NCBI RefSeq assembly: GCF_001613245.1 | Contig: NZ_BDBZ01000019.1 | Coordinates: 88,437-152,436, forward strand | DNA length: 64,000 bases | Source: Nocardia speluncae NBRC 108251 | Lineage (GTDB): Bacteria; Actinomycetota; Actinomycetes; Mycobacteriales; Mycobacteriaceae | Direction of reading: 5' to 3' | Shown here: positions 56,375 to 64,000 of the stretch, piece after piece | Position numbering within the stretch: the first letter of the stretch is position 1 | How the letters are laid out: each line of letters begins with the position of its first letter | Made by a program: the position numbers and the translations under genes | Notes under the pieces: model-generated | What the model saw: the letters and a program-made list of their open reading frames with translations, nothing else | The model's database searches: none | Told to the model about the DNA's origin: nothing

Positions 56375-58555
56375 ATGTCGCATCCCGAGCACCGGCACCC
56401 CAACCCGGACCCGGCGCCCACCGGGCACGACCACGGCATGTCCACACAAAGCCCACCACCGGATGCTCGGGACCGGCCCGCCGGCCAGGGCGAACACCTC
56501 GCCCACGTCGGTCATGACGCCCACCCCGACCACGGCGATAACGGTGGTCATGATCGGCATGCCGGGCACGGGGCACACGGGGAGATGTTCCGGCGCCGGT
56601 TCTGGATCAGCCTGATCCTGGCCTTGCCGGTAGTCGGATTCAGCCATATGGTCGCCGAGCTGCTGGGCTACCATCTGCCGGAATTCCCCGGTGCCTCGTG
56701 GATCCCGCCGGTCCTCGGCACGGTGATCTTTGTCTACGGTGGGACGCCGTTCCTCACCGGCGGCTGGAGCGAACTGCGTTCCCGCCGGCCCGGGATGATG
56801 CTGTTGATCGCCATGGCGATAACGGTCGCGTTCGTCGCGTCGTGGGTTACCACCCTCGGGCTGGGCGGGTTCGAGCTGGACTTCTGGTGGGAACTGGCCC
56901 TGCTCATCGTCATCATGCTGCTCGGGCACTGGCTGGAGATGCGGGCGCTGGGCTCGGCGTCCAGTGCGCTCGACGCCCTGGCCGCGATGCTGCCCGATAC
57001 CGCGGAGAAAGTCACGGGCGACGGTGTCGCCGAGGTCCCGCTGGCAGAGTTGTCCCGCGATGATCTGGTGCTGGTGCGTGCCGGTGCCCGGGTACCGGCG
57101 GACGGCACGGTCACCGACGGCCGGGCCGAGGTCGACGAATCGATGATCACCGGTGAGTCCAAGACCGTCACCCGCGATATCGGTGACACCGTGGTCGCCG
57201 GCACCGTCGCTACCGACAGCGCCTTGCGGGTGCGGGTCACCGCGGTCGGCGAGGACACCGCGCTGGCCGGTATCCAGCGCATGGTCGCCGACGCCCAAGC
57301 GTCCTCCTCTCGCGCTCAGGCGCTGGCGGACAAAGCCGCCGCGTTCCTGTTCTATTTCGCTGCCGGCACCGGTGCACTGACTTTCGTGATCTGGGCGCTG
57401 CTCGGCAATCTCGACGAGGCGGTGGTGCGCACGGTGACCGTCCTCGTCATCGCCTGTCCCCACGCCCTGGGTCTGGCGATCCCGCTGGTCATCGCGATAT
57501 CGACCGAACGCGCCGCAAAAGCCGGAGTACTCGTCAAAGATCGTCTCGCGCTCGAGCACATGCGCACCGTCGATGTGGTGCTGTTCGACAAAACCGGCAC
57601 CTTGACCCAGGGTCGTCACCAGCTCACCGGGCTCACTGCCACCGCCGGTACGAGCGAAGAGCACTTGCTCGCGCTCGCCGCGGCCGTCGAAGCCGATAGC
57701 GAACACCCCCTCGCACGGGCCATCGTGGCCGCAGCCGAAACCCGGGTTCTGGTATCGGAACAACTCACCGCCACCGATTTCCGCTCACTGCCCGGACGCG
57801 GGGTGCGCGCCGATATCGACGGCGCCGAGGTCACCGTCGGTGGCCCGGCCATGCTCGCCGATTCAGGGTTGCCGGTACCGGATGACATCGCCACGGTCAC
57901 CCGCGGCTGGGTACAACGCGGCGCCTCGGTGCTGCACATCGTCTACGGTGACCGCGTCCTCGGCGCCGTCGCACTCGAAGACGCCGTTCGCGACGAGTCC
58001 CGCCGCGCCGTCGACGCGCTACACGGCCGCGGCGTGCAGGTCGCGATGATCACCGGTGACGCCCGTCAGGTCGCCGACGCCGTCGCCGCCGACCTCGGTA
58101 TCGACGAGGTGTTCGCCGAAGTGCTGCCCGAACACAAAGACGCGAAGGTCACCGAACTGCACAACCGCGGGCACAAGGTCGCGATGGTGGGTGACGGCGT
58201 CAACGACGCTCCCGCGCTTGCTCGCGCCGATGTCGGGGTGGCGATCGGTGCGGGCACCGATGTCGCCATCGAGTCCGCCGGTGTCGTCCTCGCCGCGAAC
58301 GACCCCCGCGCGGTGCTGTCGATCATCGAACTGTCCCACGCCAGCTACCGCAAAATGTGGCAGAACCTACTCTGGGCCACCGGCTACAACATCATCGCCG
58401 TCCCGCTGGCCGCGGGTGTGCTGGCGTTCGCGGGTATCGCGATCTCTCCCGCCGTCGCCGCGGTGCTCATGTCGGTGTCCACCATTGTCGTCGCGCTCAA
58501 CGCCCAACTACTGCGCCGCCTCGACCTCGACCCGGCCCGCCTGGCCCATACCTGA
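56375..58555 (+). CDS. copB: CopB-type P1B-3 copper ATPase
   Basis: This is a 726-residue P1B ATPase. The N-terminal ~70 residues have no HMA domain but are His-rich (HLAHVGHDAHPDHGD, HDRHAGHGAHGE). The membrane motif is C361-P-H363 (VIACPHALGLAIP), diagnostic of CopB-type pumps for Cu(II) and/or Cu(I). D405 is in DKTGTLTQGRH, and the hinge is MVGDGVNDAPALARADVG. It complements CopA at 25849, which has CPC. It lies downstream of the DUF305 gene and upstream of a lipoprotein in the two-component-controlled operon. Confidence 0.95.
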   Translation: MSHPEHRHPNPDPAPTGHDHGMSTQSPPPDARDRPAGQGEHLAHVGHDAHPDHGDNGGHDRHAGHGAHGEMFRRRFWISLILALPVVGFSHMVAELLGYHLPEFPGASWIPPVLGTVIFVYGGTPFLTGGWSELRSRRPGMMLLIAMAITVAFVASWVTTLGLGGFELDFWWELALLIVIMLLGHWLEMRALGSASSALDALAAMLPDTAEKVTGDGVAEVPLAELSRDDLVLVRAGARVPADGTVTDGRAEVDESMITGESKTVTRDIGDTVVAGTVATDSALRVRVTAVGEDTALAGIQRMVADAQASSSRAQALADKAAAFLFYFAAGTGALTFVIWALLGNLDEAVVRTVTVLVIACPHALGLAIPLVIAISTERAAKAGVLVKDRLALEHMRTVDVVLFDKTGTLTQGRHQLTGLTATAGTSEEHLLALAAAVEADSEHPLARAIVAAAETRVLVSEQLTATDFRSLPGRGVRADIDGAEVTVGGPAMLADSGLPVPDDIATVTRGWVQRGASVLHIVYGDRVLGAVALEDAVRDESRRAVDALHGRGVQVAMITGDARQVADAVAADLGIDEVFAEVLPEHKDAKVTELHNRGHKVAMVGDGVNDAPALARADVGVAIGAGTDVAIESAGVVLAANDPRAVLSIIELSHASYRKMWQNLLWATGYNIIAVPLAAGVLAFAGIAISPAVAAVLMSVSTIVVALNAQLLRRLDLDPARLAHT

Positions 58556-58588
58556 CCACCCACGAACCGAAGCGAGCTCCCTGTCCTG

Positions 58589-59434
58589 ATGCCGAGATCG
58601 TCCCTGCGTCCCTGCGCGCGTATCCTTCTCCCCTTCGCCGCCCTGACCGTGCTCACCGGTTGCACCACCGGGCAACCGCTCACAACACCCACCCCGACGA
58701 CGCCGATCCCGGCATTGTCCGCAACCGGTATCGCGTTGAGACCCGCGCTCGATCACCTGCACGGCCTGCACCTCTCCCCGGACGCAACCGTTCTGGCCGG
58801 CACCCACAGCGGCCTCGTCGCCCTCGGCGCGGACGGGCGCACAACCCCGGTCGGCGCCTCCGACGACGACTTCATGGGACTGACCGGCGTCCCGGGCACC
58901 GACCACCTGTTCGCGTCCGGGCACCCGGGCCCCTCGAGTTCAGCACCGAACCCCTTAGGACTGATCGAGAGCACCGACGGAGGCCACACCTGGACATCGA
59001 AATCCTTGACCGGCGAGGTCGACTTCCACGCCTTGGCCATCGACGGCCGGCTGCTGGTCGGATTCGACGGAGTCACCGGCCTACTCGCTTCCACCGACGC
59101 CGGCGCTACCTGGACTACGGGAGCCGCCGTCGGTGCGAATGCACTCGCCGTCACTGATACCGGGCTATGGGCCGCCACCGCCGACGGCCTGCAGCACAGC
59201 ACCGACACAGGACGTACCCTCACGAACGTTCCCGGCGCGCCGCGTCTGGTATTGCTTTCGGCCGCAGACGACGGTTCTCTGTGGGGCGTAGATGTCGCGG
59301 GCGCGGCCTGGCGCAGCCGCACCGGCCGCACATGGGAACAGCGCTCGGTCGTAGGCCCTGTCAGCGCAGTGCTGGCCGCCGATTTCGACACCGCCTTCGC
59401 CGCGACAGAGCAGACTCTCTACCCATTGAAGTAG
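58589..59434 (+). CDS. BNR-repeat beta-propeller lipoprotein (F510_1955-type)
   Basis: This is a 281-residue lipoprotein with lipobox VLTGC. Repeats of the Asp-box type (STDGGHTWTSK, STDAGATWTTG, STDTGRTLTN) indicate a sialidase-like or BNR beta-propeller, as in proteins annotated as F510_1955-family glycosylhydrolase. HLHGLHLSPD near the mature N-terminus resembles the family start. It lies 33 bp after copB, probably the last gene of the copper operon. Its catalytic role is unproven; copper binding or envelope repair is possible. Confidence 0.85.
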   Translation: MPRSSLRPCARILLPFAALTVLTGCTTGQPLTTPTPTTPIPALSATGIALRPALDHLHGLHLSPDATVLAGTHSGLVALGADGRTTPVGASDDDFMGLTGVPGTDHLFASGHPGPSSSAPNPLGLIESTDGGHTWTSKSLTGEVDFHALAIDGRLLVGFDGVTGLLASTDAGATWTTGAAVGANALAVTDTGLWAATADGLQHSTDTGRTLTNVPGAPRLVLLSAADDGSLWGVDVAGAAWRSRTGRTWEQRSVVGPVSAVLAADFDTAFAATEQTLYPLK

Positions 59435-59732
59435 GGCCAGTTGGGTCGGATACCACGCCTTTTGAGGTAGGTAGGTAGGTAGGTAGGTAGGCGAAACAAT
59501 GGTCGGCGCAGCGGCACCGTCGCGTGACGGCGTGATGAACACAGCACCCACCCACAGCTAACCGACGTAGAGACTCATGCCGATAGTCAGCGCGGCAAAC
59601 GAGCTCATCATCGACACCAGGCCAGGCTGCCATCTGATTCGTAGGGTTCGGGTGGTCTCTGCCCGCGAATTCCGGCCGGTGCTCGGGAACTCGGAAAGCC
59701 GTGGGATCTGAATCGGCTCAACAGGACGATCC
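59435..59732. other. Intergenic region between the copper and mercury units
   Basis: About 300 bases hold the AGGT microsatellite and no strong gene. A minus-strand frame ending RTLRIRWQPGLVSMMSSFAALTIGMSLYVG (stop near 59558) would make a small tail-anchored peptide. It has no convincing start or ribosome binding site. Confidence 0.4.
59465..59491. repeat. AGGT tetranucleotide microsatellite, 6.75 units
   Basis: AGGT is repeated six times plus AGG, 31 bp after the stop of the lipoprotein gene. Short tandem tetranucleotides are rare in high-GC Actinobacteria and prone to slippage. It lies outside any gene I can support. Confidence 0.9.
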
Positions 59733-59764
59733 TTGACTCGGTACGTAGGTACAGGGTTGAGAAT
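59733..59764 (+). promoter_or_regulatory. MerR-type promoter with long spacer
   Basis: TTGACT (59733-59738) is followed by the dyad GTACGTAGGTAC within a ~19-20 bp spacer, then a weak -10 (TTGAGA/GAGAAT, ~59757-59764). The overlong spacer with a central dyad is the hallmark of promoters controlled by MerR-family activators. It precedes merR and would serve the merR-merB unit. Confidence 0.65.
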
Positions 59765-59771
59765 GAGGGGC

Positions 59772-60173
59772 ATGCGAACTGGTGAGCTGGCCTCTCGGGC
59801 CGGTGTCAATGTCCAGACCCTGCGCTACTACGAACGGCGCGGCCTCCTGGCGCGGCCGGAACGGTCACCAGCGGGTTACCGCCGCTACCCCGAGGACGCC
59901 GTGGACGTGGTCAGGTTCGTCAAACGGGCCCAGGAGCTGGGCTTCACGCTCGATGAGATCGCCGACCTCCTACGGCTGGCCGACGGCGGTCCCGACGACT
60001 GCGACGCCGTCCGCGTACTCGCCGAATCAAGGGTCGCCGAGATCCGACGACGGATCGCCGACCTGCACAACATGCAGCGCGCACTGACCGAGCTCATCGC
60101 GACATGCGAGTTGCCCCGCGCTCACCGATCCTGCCCCATTCTCACTTCACTACAGGAAGGACCACGCTCATGA
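59772..60173 (+). CDS. merR: Mercury-type MerR regulator
   Basis: This is a 133-residue MerR-family regulator. The ATG at 59772 has GAGGGG upstream. The HTH and wing are standard (GELASRAGVNVQTLRYYERRGLL, SPAGYRRYPEDAV). The three Hg(II) cysteines are present: C77 (DDCDAV), C112 and C121 (ATCELPRAHRSCPIL), with the C-x8-C spacing of Hg-MerR. It overlaps merB by ATGA. The promoter at 59733 has the long spacer these proteins act on. Confidence 0.93.
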   Translation: MRTGELASRAGVNVQTLRYYERRGLLARPERSPAGYRRYPEDAVDVVRFVKRAQELGFTLDEIADLLRLADGGPDDCDAVRVLAESRVAEIRRRIADLHNMQRALTELIATCELPRAHRSCPILTSLQEGPRS

Positions 60174-61207
60174 AGCTGGATATCCTCCAGGTCCCCGACT
60201 GTCCCAATGTGGCGGTACTCGAACAACGCCTCCATGAGGCCACCGCCGGTCGGCCGATCACGCCGGAGATCACCCACCACATCATCGATGACCCCGAGCA
60301 AGCCGCCTCGACCGGCATGACCGGCTCCCCCACCCTGCTGATCGACGGCCGCGACCCTTTCGCCACACCGGGCAATGCCCCCAGCTTGTCCTGCCGCCTT
60401 TACCCGCAGGAGGACGGAACGCTCGGCGGAGCCCCCTCGGTCACGGCGCTCCGCACTGCGTTGAGATCGACCTCGGCTGACGGTGAGCAACTCAGAAGCG
60501 ACGCAGAAACCAGGTGCTGCACTCCGTCCACCGCGGACCCCGCCGCCGCACTGAGCACCTGGCGGGCGGCCGCACAACCGGCAGACCCGACGGAAACGGC
60601 CGTGCATCAGGCCATCCTGCGATTCTTCGCAACCAGCGGCTGCGCACCGACCGCCGCCCAATTAGCCGAAACCTTTTCTGGACACGCGGTGCCGATCGAG
60701 CAGATTCTGCAGCACCTCCACGACGCCGATGTCATCCGGACCGACACCGATGGGATCATCGTGGCCGCGTATCCGTTCTCGGGCACACCCACCCCTCATC
60801 GGGTACGAATCGCCGGCGGCCCGACTGTCTACGCGATGTGCGCCGTGGACGCACTCGGTATCAGCGCGATGCTCGGCACACAGGTCACGATCACCACCAC
60901 TGACCCGGAGACCAACGACCCGATTACCATCACCGCCGGCAGCCAACTCGTCACCGCACAACCGGCCACCACGGTGGTGTTCGTCGGCGCACAAGCCGGC
61001 CTGGGCCCCTCTGCCGAAACCTGCTGCAGTCACCTCAACTTCTTCACCGAACGCCGCACCGCCCAGAAGTGGGCGGACGGTCACTCGGGCATCAACGGCG
61101 ACATCGTCGAACTGCCTGACGCCCACCACCTCGGCAGCGTGATCTTCGGTGACCTCCTCGAGCCTCGAGCAGTCCGAGGTTGCCGCACACCCGCCACACC
61201 GATCTGA
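60170..61207 (+). CDS. merB: Organomercurial lyase with N-terminal thioredoxin-like extension
   Basis: This is a 345-residue protein, longer than the ~212-residue classic MerB. Residues ~1-100 look like a thioredoxin-fold extension (MKLDILQVPDCPNVAVLEQ, MTGSPTLLIDGRDPF). The MerB domain follows (~145-345) with catalytic C224 and D227 (YAMCAVDALG) and C285/C286 (ETCCSHLNFF), equivalent to C96, D99 and C159 of MerB. It would cleave C-Hg bonds; the extension may pass or reduce Hg(II). The ATG overlaps the merR stop. No merA follows in the window. Confidence 0.92.
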   Translation: MKLDILQVPDCPNVAVLEQRLHEATAGRPITPEITHHIIDDPEQAASTGMTGSPTLLIDGRDPFATPGNAPSLSCRLYPQEDGTLGGAPSVTALRTALRSTSADGEQLRSDAETRCCTPSTADPAAALSTWRAAAQPADPTETAVHQAILRFFATSGCAPTAAQLAETFSGHAVPIEQILQHLHDADVIRTDTDGIIVAAYPFSGTPTPHRVRIAGGPTVYAMCAVDALGISAMLGTQVTITTTDPETNDPITITAGSQLVTAQPATTVVFVGAQAGLGPSAETCCSHLNFFTERRTAQKWADGHSGINGDIVELPDAHHLGSVIFGDLLEPRAVRGCRTPATPI

Positions 61208-61322
61208 AGGCGGCAGTGGGCAGACACCGGCATTTTGCGATATCGCCGCGCAGCGGAACGCCAGACGGTCTCGACCACGGATGACGTTCACCCGGAGTTC
61301 ACTTGCCTCCAGAATAGATAGT

Positions 61323-61336
61323 CGTCAATATCGACG
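61323..61336. promoter_or_regulatory. Putative ArsR operator
   Basis: CGTCAATATCGACG is an inverted repeat ending 1 bp before the ATG of arsR, inside an AT-rich stretch (ATAGATAGTCG..). The position suits autorepression of the arsenic operon. Confidence 0.5.
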
Positions 61337-61337
61337 T

Positions 61338-61715
61338 ATGTCTAAATCGCAGTTGCCGGTGATATCGGTCGAGGCCTGCCACCCCGCCCCGCACGTACGC
61401 GAGCCACTGACGGCGCAGGCTGCGGTGGAGTTGGCAGCGGTGTTCAAGGCACTGTCGGACCCGGTGCGGCTGCGGTTGTTGAGCTCGATCGCGTCGCGGT
61501 CGGGGATGGAAGCTTGCGTATGTGATCTGTCCGAGGGCATCGAATTGAGCCAGCCGACGATCTCGCACCACTTGAAGGTACTGCGCTCTGCGGGACTGTT
61601 GACCAGCGAACGCCGCGCGTCCTGGGTGTACTACCGGGTTGTCCCGCAGGCTTTGGCGCGAGTCTCGGACGCGCTGCTGCTGGAAAGCGGCGAGGCTGCC
61701 GAGGTCACCGCATGA
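61338..61715 (+). CDS. arsR: Arsenite-responsive ArsR repressor
   Basis: This is a 125-residue repressor. The frame is open from 61149, but the ATG at 61338 matches the family start. As(III) cysteines are seen as C14 (VEACHP) and C60/C62 in MEACVCDLSEG; the CVCDL motif is typical of ArsR. The HTH is LSQPTISHHLKVLRSAGLL. Its stop overlaps the ACR3 gene start by ATGA, so repressor and pump are one unit. Confidence 0.92.
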   Translation: MSKSQLPVISVEACHPAPHVREPLTAQAAVELAAVFKALSDPVRLRLLSSIASRSGMEACVCDLSEGIELSQPTISHHLKVLRSAGLLTSERRASWVYYRVVPQALARVSDALLLESGEAAEVTA

Positions 61716-62797
61716 GCGCCACCGACACCACCACCGCGCCGGGTGTGGTCGGCAAGCTCTCCACATTGGACCGGTTCCTGCCCGTCTGGATCGGCGTGGC
61801 CATGGCCGCCGGTCTACTGCTCGGCCGTCTGATACCGGGCCTCGGCGACGGCCTGGCCGCGGTGGAAATCGACGGGATCTCGCTGCCGATCGCGATCGGG
61901 CTGCTGATCATGATGTACCCGGTGCTGGCCAAGGTCCGCTACGACCGCCTCGACACGGTCACCGGCGATCGCCGCCTCCTGATCGGGTCGCTGGTGCTGA
62001 ACTGGGTACTCGGTCCGGCGTTGATGTTCGCGCTGGCCTGGCTGCTGCTGCCCGATCTTCCGGAGTACCGGACCGGACTGATCATCGTCGGGCTCGCGCG
62101 GTGTATCGCCATGGTGATCATCTGGAACGATCTGGCCTGCGGAGACCGCGAAGCCGCCGCCGTGCTGGTGGCGTTGAACTCGATCTTCCAGGTCATCATG
62201 TTCGCCGTGCTGGGCTGGTTCTACCTCTCGGTACTGCCCGGATGGCTGGGCCTGGAACAGACCACGATCGAGGCCTCGCCCTGGCAGATCGCGAAATCGG
62301 TACTGATCTTCCTCGGCATCCCGCTGCTGGCCGGATACCTCACCCGCAGGTTCGGCGAGCGTACCAAAGGCCGCGACTGGTACGAATCCACGCTGATTCC
62401 GCGAATCGGGCCCTGGGCTCTCTACGGCCTGCTGTTCACCATCGTGCTGCTGTTCGCGCTGCAAGGCGACCGCATCACCTCCCAGCCCCTCGACGTGGTC
62501 CGCATCGCGATCCCGCTGCTGGCGTATTTCGCGATCATGTGGGGCGGGGGTTACCTGCTCGGTGCCGTCATGGGCCTCGGATACGAGCGAACGACCACAC
62601 TGGCGTTCACCGCGGCGGGCAACAACTTCGAACTCGCCATCGCGGTCGCGATCGCCACCTACGGCGCCACCTCCGGGCAAGCCCTCGCCGGGGTCGTGGG
62701 CCCGCTGATCGAGGTCCCCGTCCTGGTCGCCCTGGTGTATGTATCGCTGGCCCTGCGCAACCGATTCCGCGCTGAAGCCGAGGTGACGGTCCGGTGA
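61712..62797 (+). CDS. arsB: ACR3-family arsenite efflux permease
   Basis: This is a 361-residue protein with about ten membrane helices. The ACR3 motif GLARCIAMVIIWNDLACGD contains the conserved cysteine of the translocation site; a second marker is FTAAGNNFELAIAVAIATYG. The length is usual for ACR3 pumps. It exports As(III), and possibly Sb(III). It lies between arsR (ATGA overlap) and the first arsC (GTGA overlap). Confidence 0.95.
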   Translation: MSATDTTTAPGVVGKLSTLDRFLPVWIGVAMAAGLLLGRLIPGLGDGLAAVEIDGISLPIAIGLLIMMYPVLAKVRYDRLDTVTGDRRLLIGSLVLNWVLGPALMFALAWLLLPDLPEYRTGLIIVGLARCIAMVIIWNDLACGDREAAAVLVALNSIFQVIMFAVLGWFYLSVLPGWLGLEQTTIEASPWQIAKSVLIFLGIPLLAGYLTRRFGERTKGRDWYESTLIPRIGPWALYGLLFTIVLLFALQGDRITSQPLDVVRIAIPLLAYFAIMWGGGYLLGAVMGLGYERTTTLAFTAAGNNFELAIAVAIATYGATSGQALAGVVGPLIEVPVLVALVYVSLALRNRFRAEAEVTVR

Positions 62798-63210
62798 CTG
62801 TGTTGGTGCTGTTCGTCTGCGTGCGTAACAGCGGCAAATCGCAGATGGCGGCCGGGCTGATGCGCCAGGCCGCCGCCGGTGAGGTCGTCGCGCTGTCGGC
62901 GGGCACCGATCCGGGCGAAAAGCTCAACGCATTGTCGGTCGCAGCGCTCGCCGAGGTCGGGATCGATATCAGCGGCGGAGTCCCGAAACCGGTCGACGCC
63001 GGGCTGCTCGCTCGCGCTGATCTGGTGGTGATCCTCGGTCGCGAAGCCCAGCTCAACGTCCCGGACGGTGTGCGGGCGCTGTGGTGGGAGACCGATGAAC
63101 CCTCGGAGCGCGGGATCGAGGGTATGGAGCGGATGCGGCTGGTCCGTGACGATATCGCCGCCCGCGTCCGGGCCCTCGTGGCCGAACTGAGCTCACCTGT
63201 CCAATCCTGA
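62794..63210 (+). CDS. arsC: LMW-PTP-like ArsC, variant P-loop
   Basis: This is a 138-residue LMW-phosphatase fold protein. The P-loop reads CVRNSGKSQMA instead of the usual CxHNAGRSQMA: the conserved Arg before Ser is Lys, and the His/Asn pattern differs. The acid-loop region is degenerate (WWETDEPSERG). Proteins of this type are found beside true arsenate reductases in Actinobacteria. It may be an accessory or low-activity reductase. It overlaps the pump gene by GTGA. Confidence 0.85.
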   Translation: MTVLVLFVCVRNSGKSQMAAGLMRQAAAGEVVALSAGTDPGEKLNALSVAALAEVGIDISGGVPKPVDAGLLARADLVVILGREAQLNVPDGVRALWWETDEPSERGIEGMERMRLVRDDIAARVRALVAELSSPVQS

Positions 63211-63241
63211 ACCCTTCCTTCTCGAGTATCGGACAACGGAT

Positions 63242-63910
63242 ATGACCGAATCACCCCTTCCCGCTACCGCGTTGCGCGCGGATCTGTCCATTGACCAGCA
63301 TGTGGCGTTGAAAACCGCGGCGACCCGGTTACAGCGGGAGTTCGACGGCACCTTCGGTGTGGAAACCATCGAACGGTTCCTGCACTCCTCCTACGAACAG
63401 TTCGCCGGCCGCGCCACCATCGTCAACTTCCTTCCCCTGCTGGCCGAACGGTTCGCCCGCCAACGCCTCCAGGCCCTGGCCAAGGTCGAAGGCCTCCACC
63501 ACACCGGGACCCCGACCGTGCTGTTCCTGTGCACCCACAACGCCGGGCGTTCCCAGATGGCGCTCGGGTTGTTCACTCACCTCGCCGGCGAGCACGCCAT
63601 CGCCTGGTCCGGGGGCAGCGAACCGGGAGACGAGATCAATCCGGCTGCGGTCGAGGCGATGGCCGAGATCGGGATCGACATCACCGGCGAGTACCCGAAG
63701 CCGTGGACCGAGGAGATCCTGAAAGCCGCCGACGTGATCGTCACCATGGGCTGCGGCGATGCCTGCCCGGTGTATCCCGGTCGCCGGTATGAGGATTGGG
63801 ACCTGCCCGATCCGGCCGGTCTCGATGTCGCCGCGATCCGGCCGATCCGCGCCGAGATCGAAACCCGTGTGCGTGCCCTGCTCGCCGAACTCGACGTCCC
63901 CACCGCCTGA
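63242..63910 (+). CDS. arsC: Arsenate reductase with N-terminal three-helix domain
   Basis: This is a 222-residue protein. Residues ~15-85 form a helical bundle (LKTAATRLQREFDGTFG, ATIVNFLPLLAERFARQRL) seen before many actinobacterial ArsC domains. The C-terminal LMW-PTP-like domain has the P-loop LCTHNAGRSQMALG and the redox loop MGCGDACPVYPG. This is the arsenate-mycothiol transferase type, which links arsenate to mycothiol for release as As(III). It follows the variant ArsC by 31 bp in the operon. Confidence 0.92.
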   Translation: MTESPLPATALRADLSIDQHVALKTAATRLQREFDGTFGVETIERFLHSSYEQFAGRATIVNFLPLLAERFARQRLQALAKVEGLHHTGTPTVLFLCTHNAGRSQMALGLFTHLAGEHAIAWSGGSEPGDEINPAAVEAMAEIGIDITGEYPKPWTEEILKAADVIVTMGCGDACPVYPGRRYEDWDLPDPAGLDVAAIRPIRAEIETRVRALLAELDVPTA

Positions 63911-63922
63911 AAGGCTTTTGCT

Positions 63923-64000
63923 GTGACCGATAAGCCGAGTGTGTTGTTCGTCTGCGTCCACAATGCCGGGCGCTCCCAGATGGCCGCCGGATTCCTCACC
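63923..64000 (+). CDS. arsC: Third ArsC-like gene (5' part only)
   Basis: A GTG at 63923 with GAAAGG upstream opens VTDKPSVLFVCVHNAGRSQM.. and continues past the window edge after 26 codons. The canonical P-loop (CVHNAGRSQ) indicates a regular arsenate reductase/arsenate-mycothiol transferase. It lies 12 bp after the previous arsC and extends the operon to three consecutive ArsC proteins. Confidence 0.88.
   Translation, partial: MTDKPSVLFVCVHNAGRSQMAAGFLT

Noticed and set aside
59465..59491. CRISPR-like repeat.
   Set aside because: The units are four bases without spacers; no CRISPR array or cas gene was seen anywhere in the window.
59558..59809. Small minus-strand frame with a hydrophobic C-terminus between the lipoprotein and merR.
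   Set aside because: There is no convincing start, and it overlaps the merR promoter and start region.

Overview
The window is about 64 kb of high-GC actinobacterial DNA, most likely from Nocardia or a close Nocardiaceae relative. The evidence is the codon bias, frequent GTG starts, overlapping GTGA/ATGA gene junctions, leaderless-looking promoters, and blocks recognisable from Mycobacterium tuberculosis: an lpqS-cysK2-MFS block like Rv0847-Rv0849, a CmtR plus SPC-type ATPase pair, an MmcO-like oxidase, an EspR-like regulator and an Rv3651-like protein. No chromosomal housekeeping gene is visible. The whole window reads as accessory DNA: an integrative element or plasmid joined to a metal-resistance island.
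Left part, 1-17 kb (mobile-element backbone). A leftward operon encodes a MoxR-type AAA ATPase, a VWA protein with an HExxH motif, a small unknown protein and a DUF4314-like protein (4484 down to 1). After a gene-poor 1-kb spacer with a 22-bp direct repeat comes a second leftward operon with a ParA-like/BTAD regulator and two envelope proteins. Two small HTH regulators follow, then an unusual cytochrome P450 coupled to an Rv3651-like protein, a GNAT acetyltransferase, and a tyrosine recombinase with its coupled partner. Next to the recombinase is a divergent pair of large proteins with HEPN-like RxH motifs (15.8-19.0 kb), a candidate defence locus.
Middle, 19-46 kb (copper and related stress). 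This holds an ArsR-type sensor with an MFS exporter; AraC and DHA2 transporters; and a copper core of CopA, a secreted copper-binding-like protein and two CopZ chaperones. Next come the lpqS-cysK2-MFS block, a second copper-binding-like paralogue with a His-rich N-terminus, a CsoR/CstR-family repressor, an MMPL exporter, a second LpqS-like protein and a TauE/SafE-cupredoxin fusion with an HMA protein. Seven G/C-tract palindromes of the type ATACCCC..GGGGTAT lie in front of these genes and suggest one shared CsoR-family regulon. Two loci encode tiny Met/Cys-rich peptides whose ATG overlaps the stop of an upstream mini-ORF. These are the best candidates for something undescribed. Scars of decay and transposition are common: a fresh IS256-family insertion with an 8-bp target duplication, a Tn3 transposase stub, a frameshifted DsbA gene, a ruined copper-storage (DUF326) gene and a decayed lpqS copy.
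Right part, 46-64 kb. A leftward cadmium/lead-type operon (CmtR, P1B ATPase, AraC regulator, fatty-acid hydroxylase, DUF3703) is followed by a two-component system facing a copper-detoxification operon (SHOCT protein, multicopper oxidase, DUF305 protein, CopB ATPase with CPH motif, lipoprotein). Then come a mercury pair (MerR, and MerB with an N-terminal thioredoxin-like extension; no merA in view) and an arsenic operon (ArsR, ACR3 pump, three consecutive LMW-PTP-type ArsC proteins, the last cut by the window edge).
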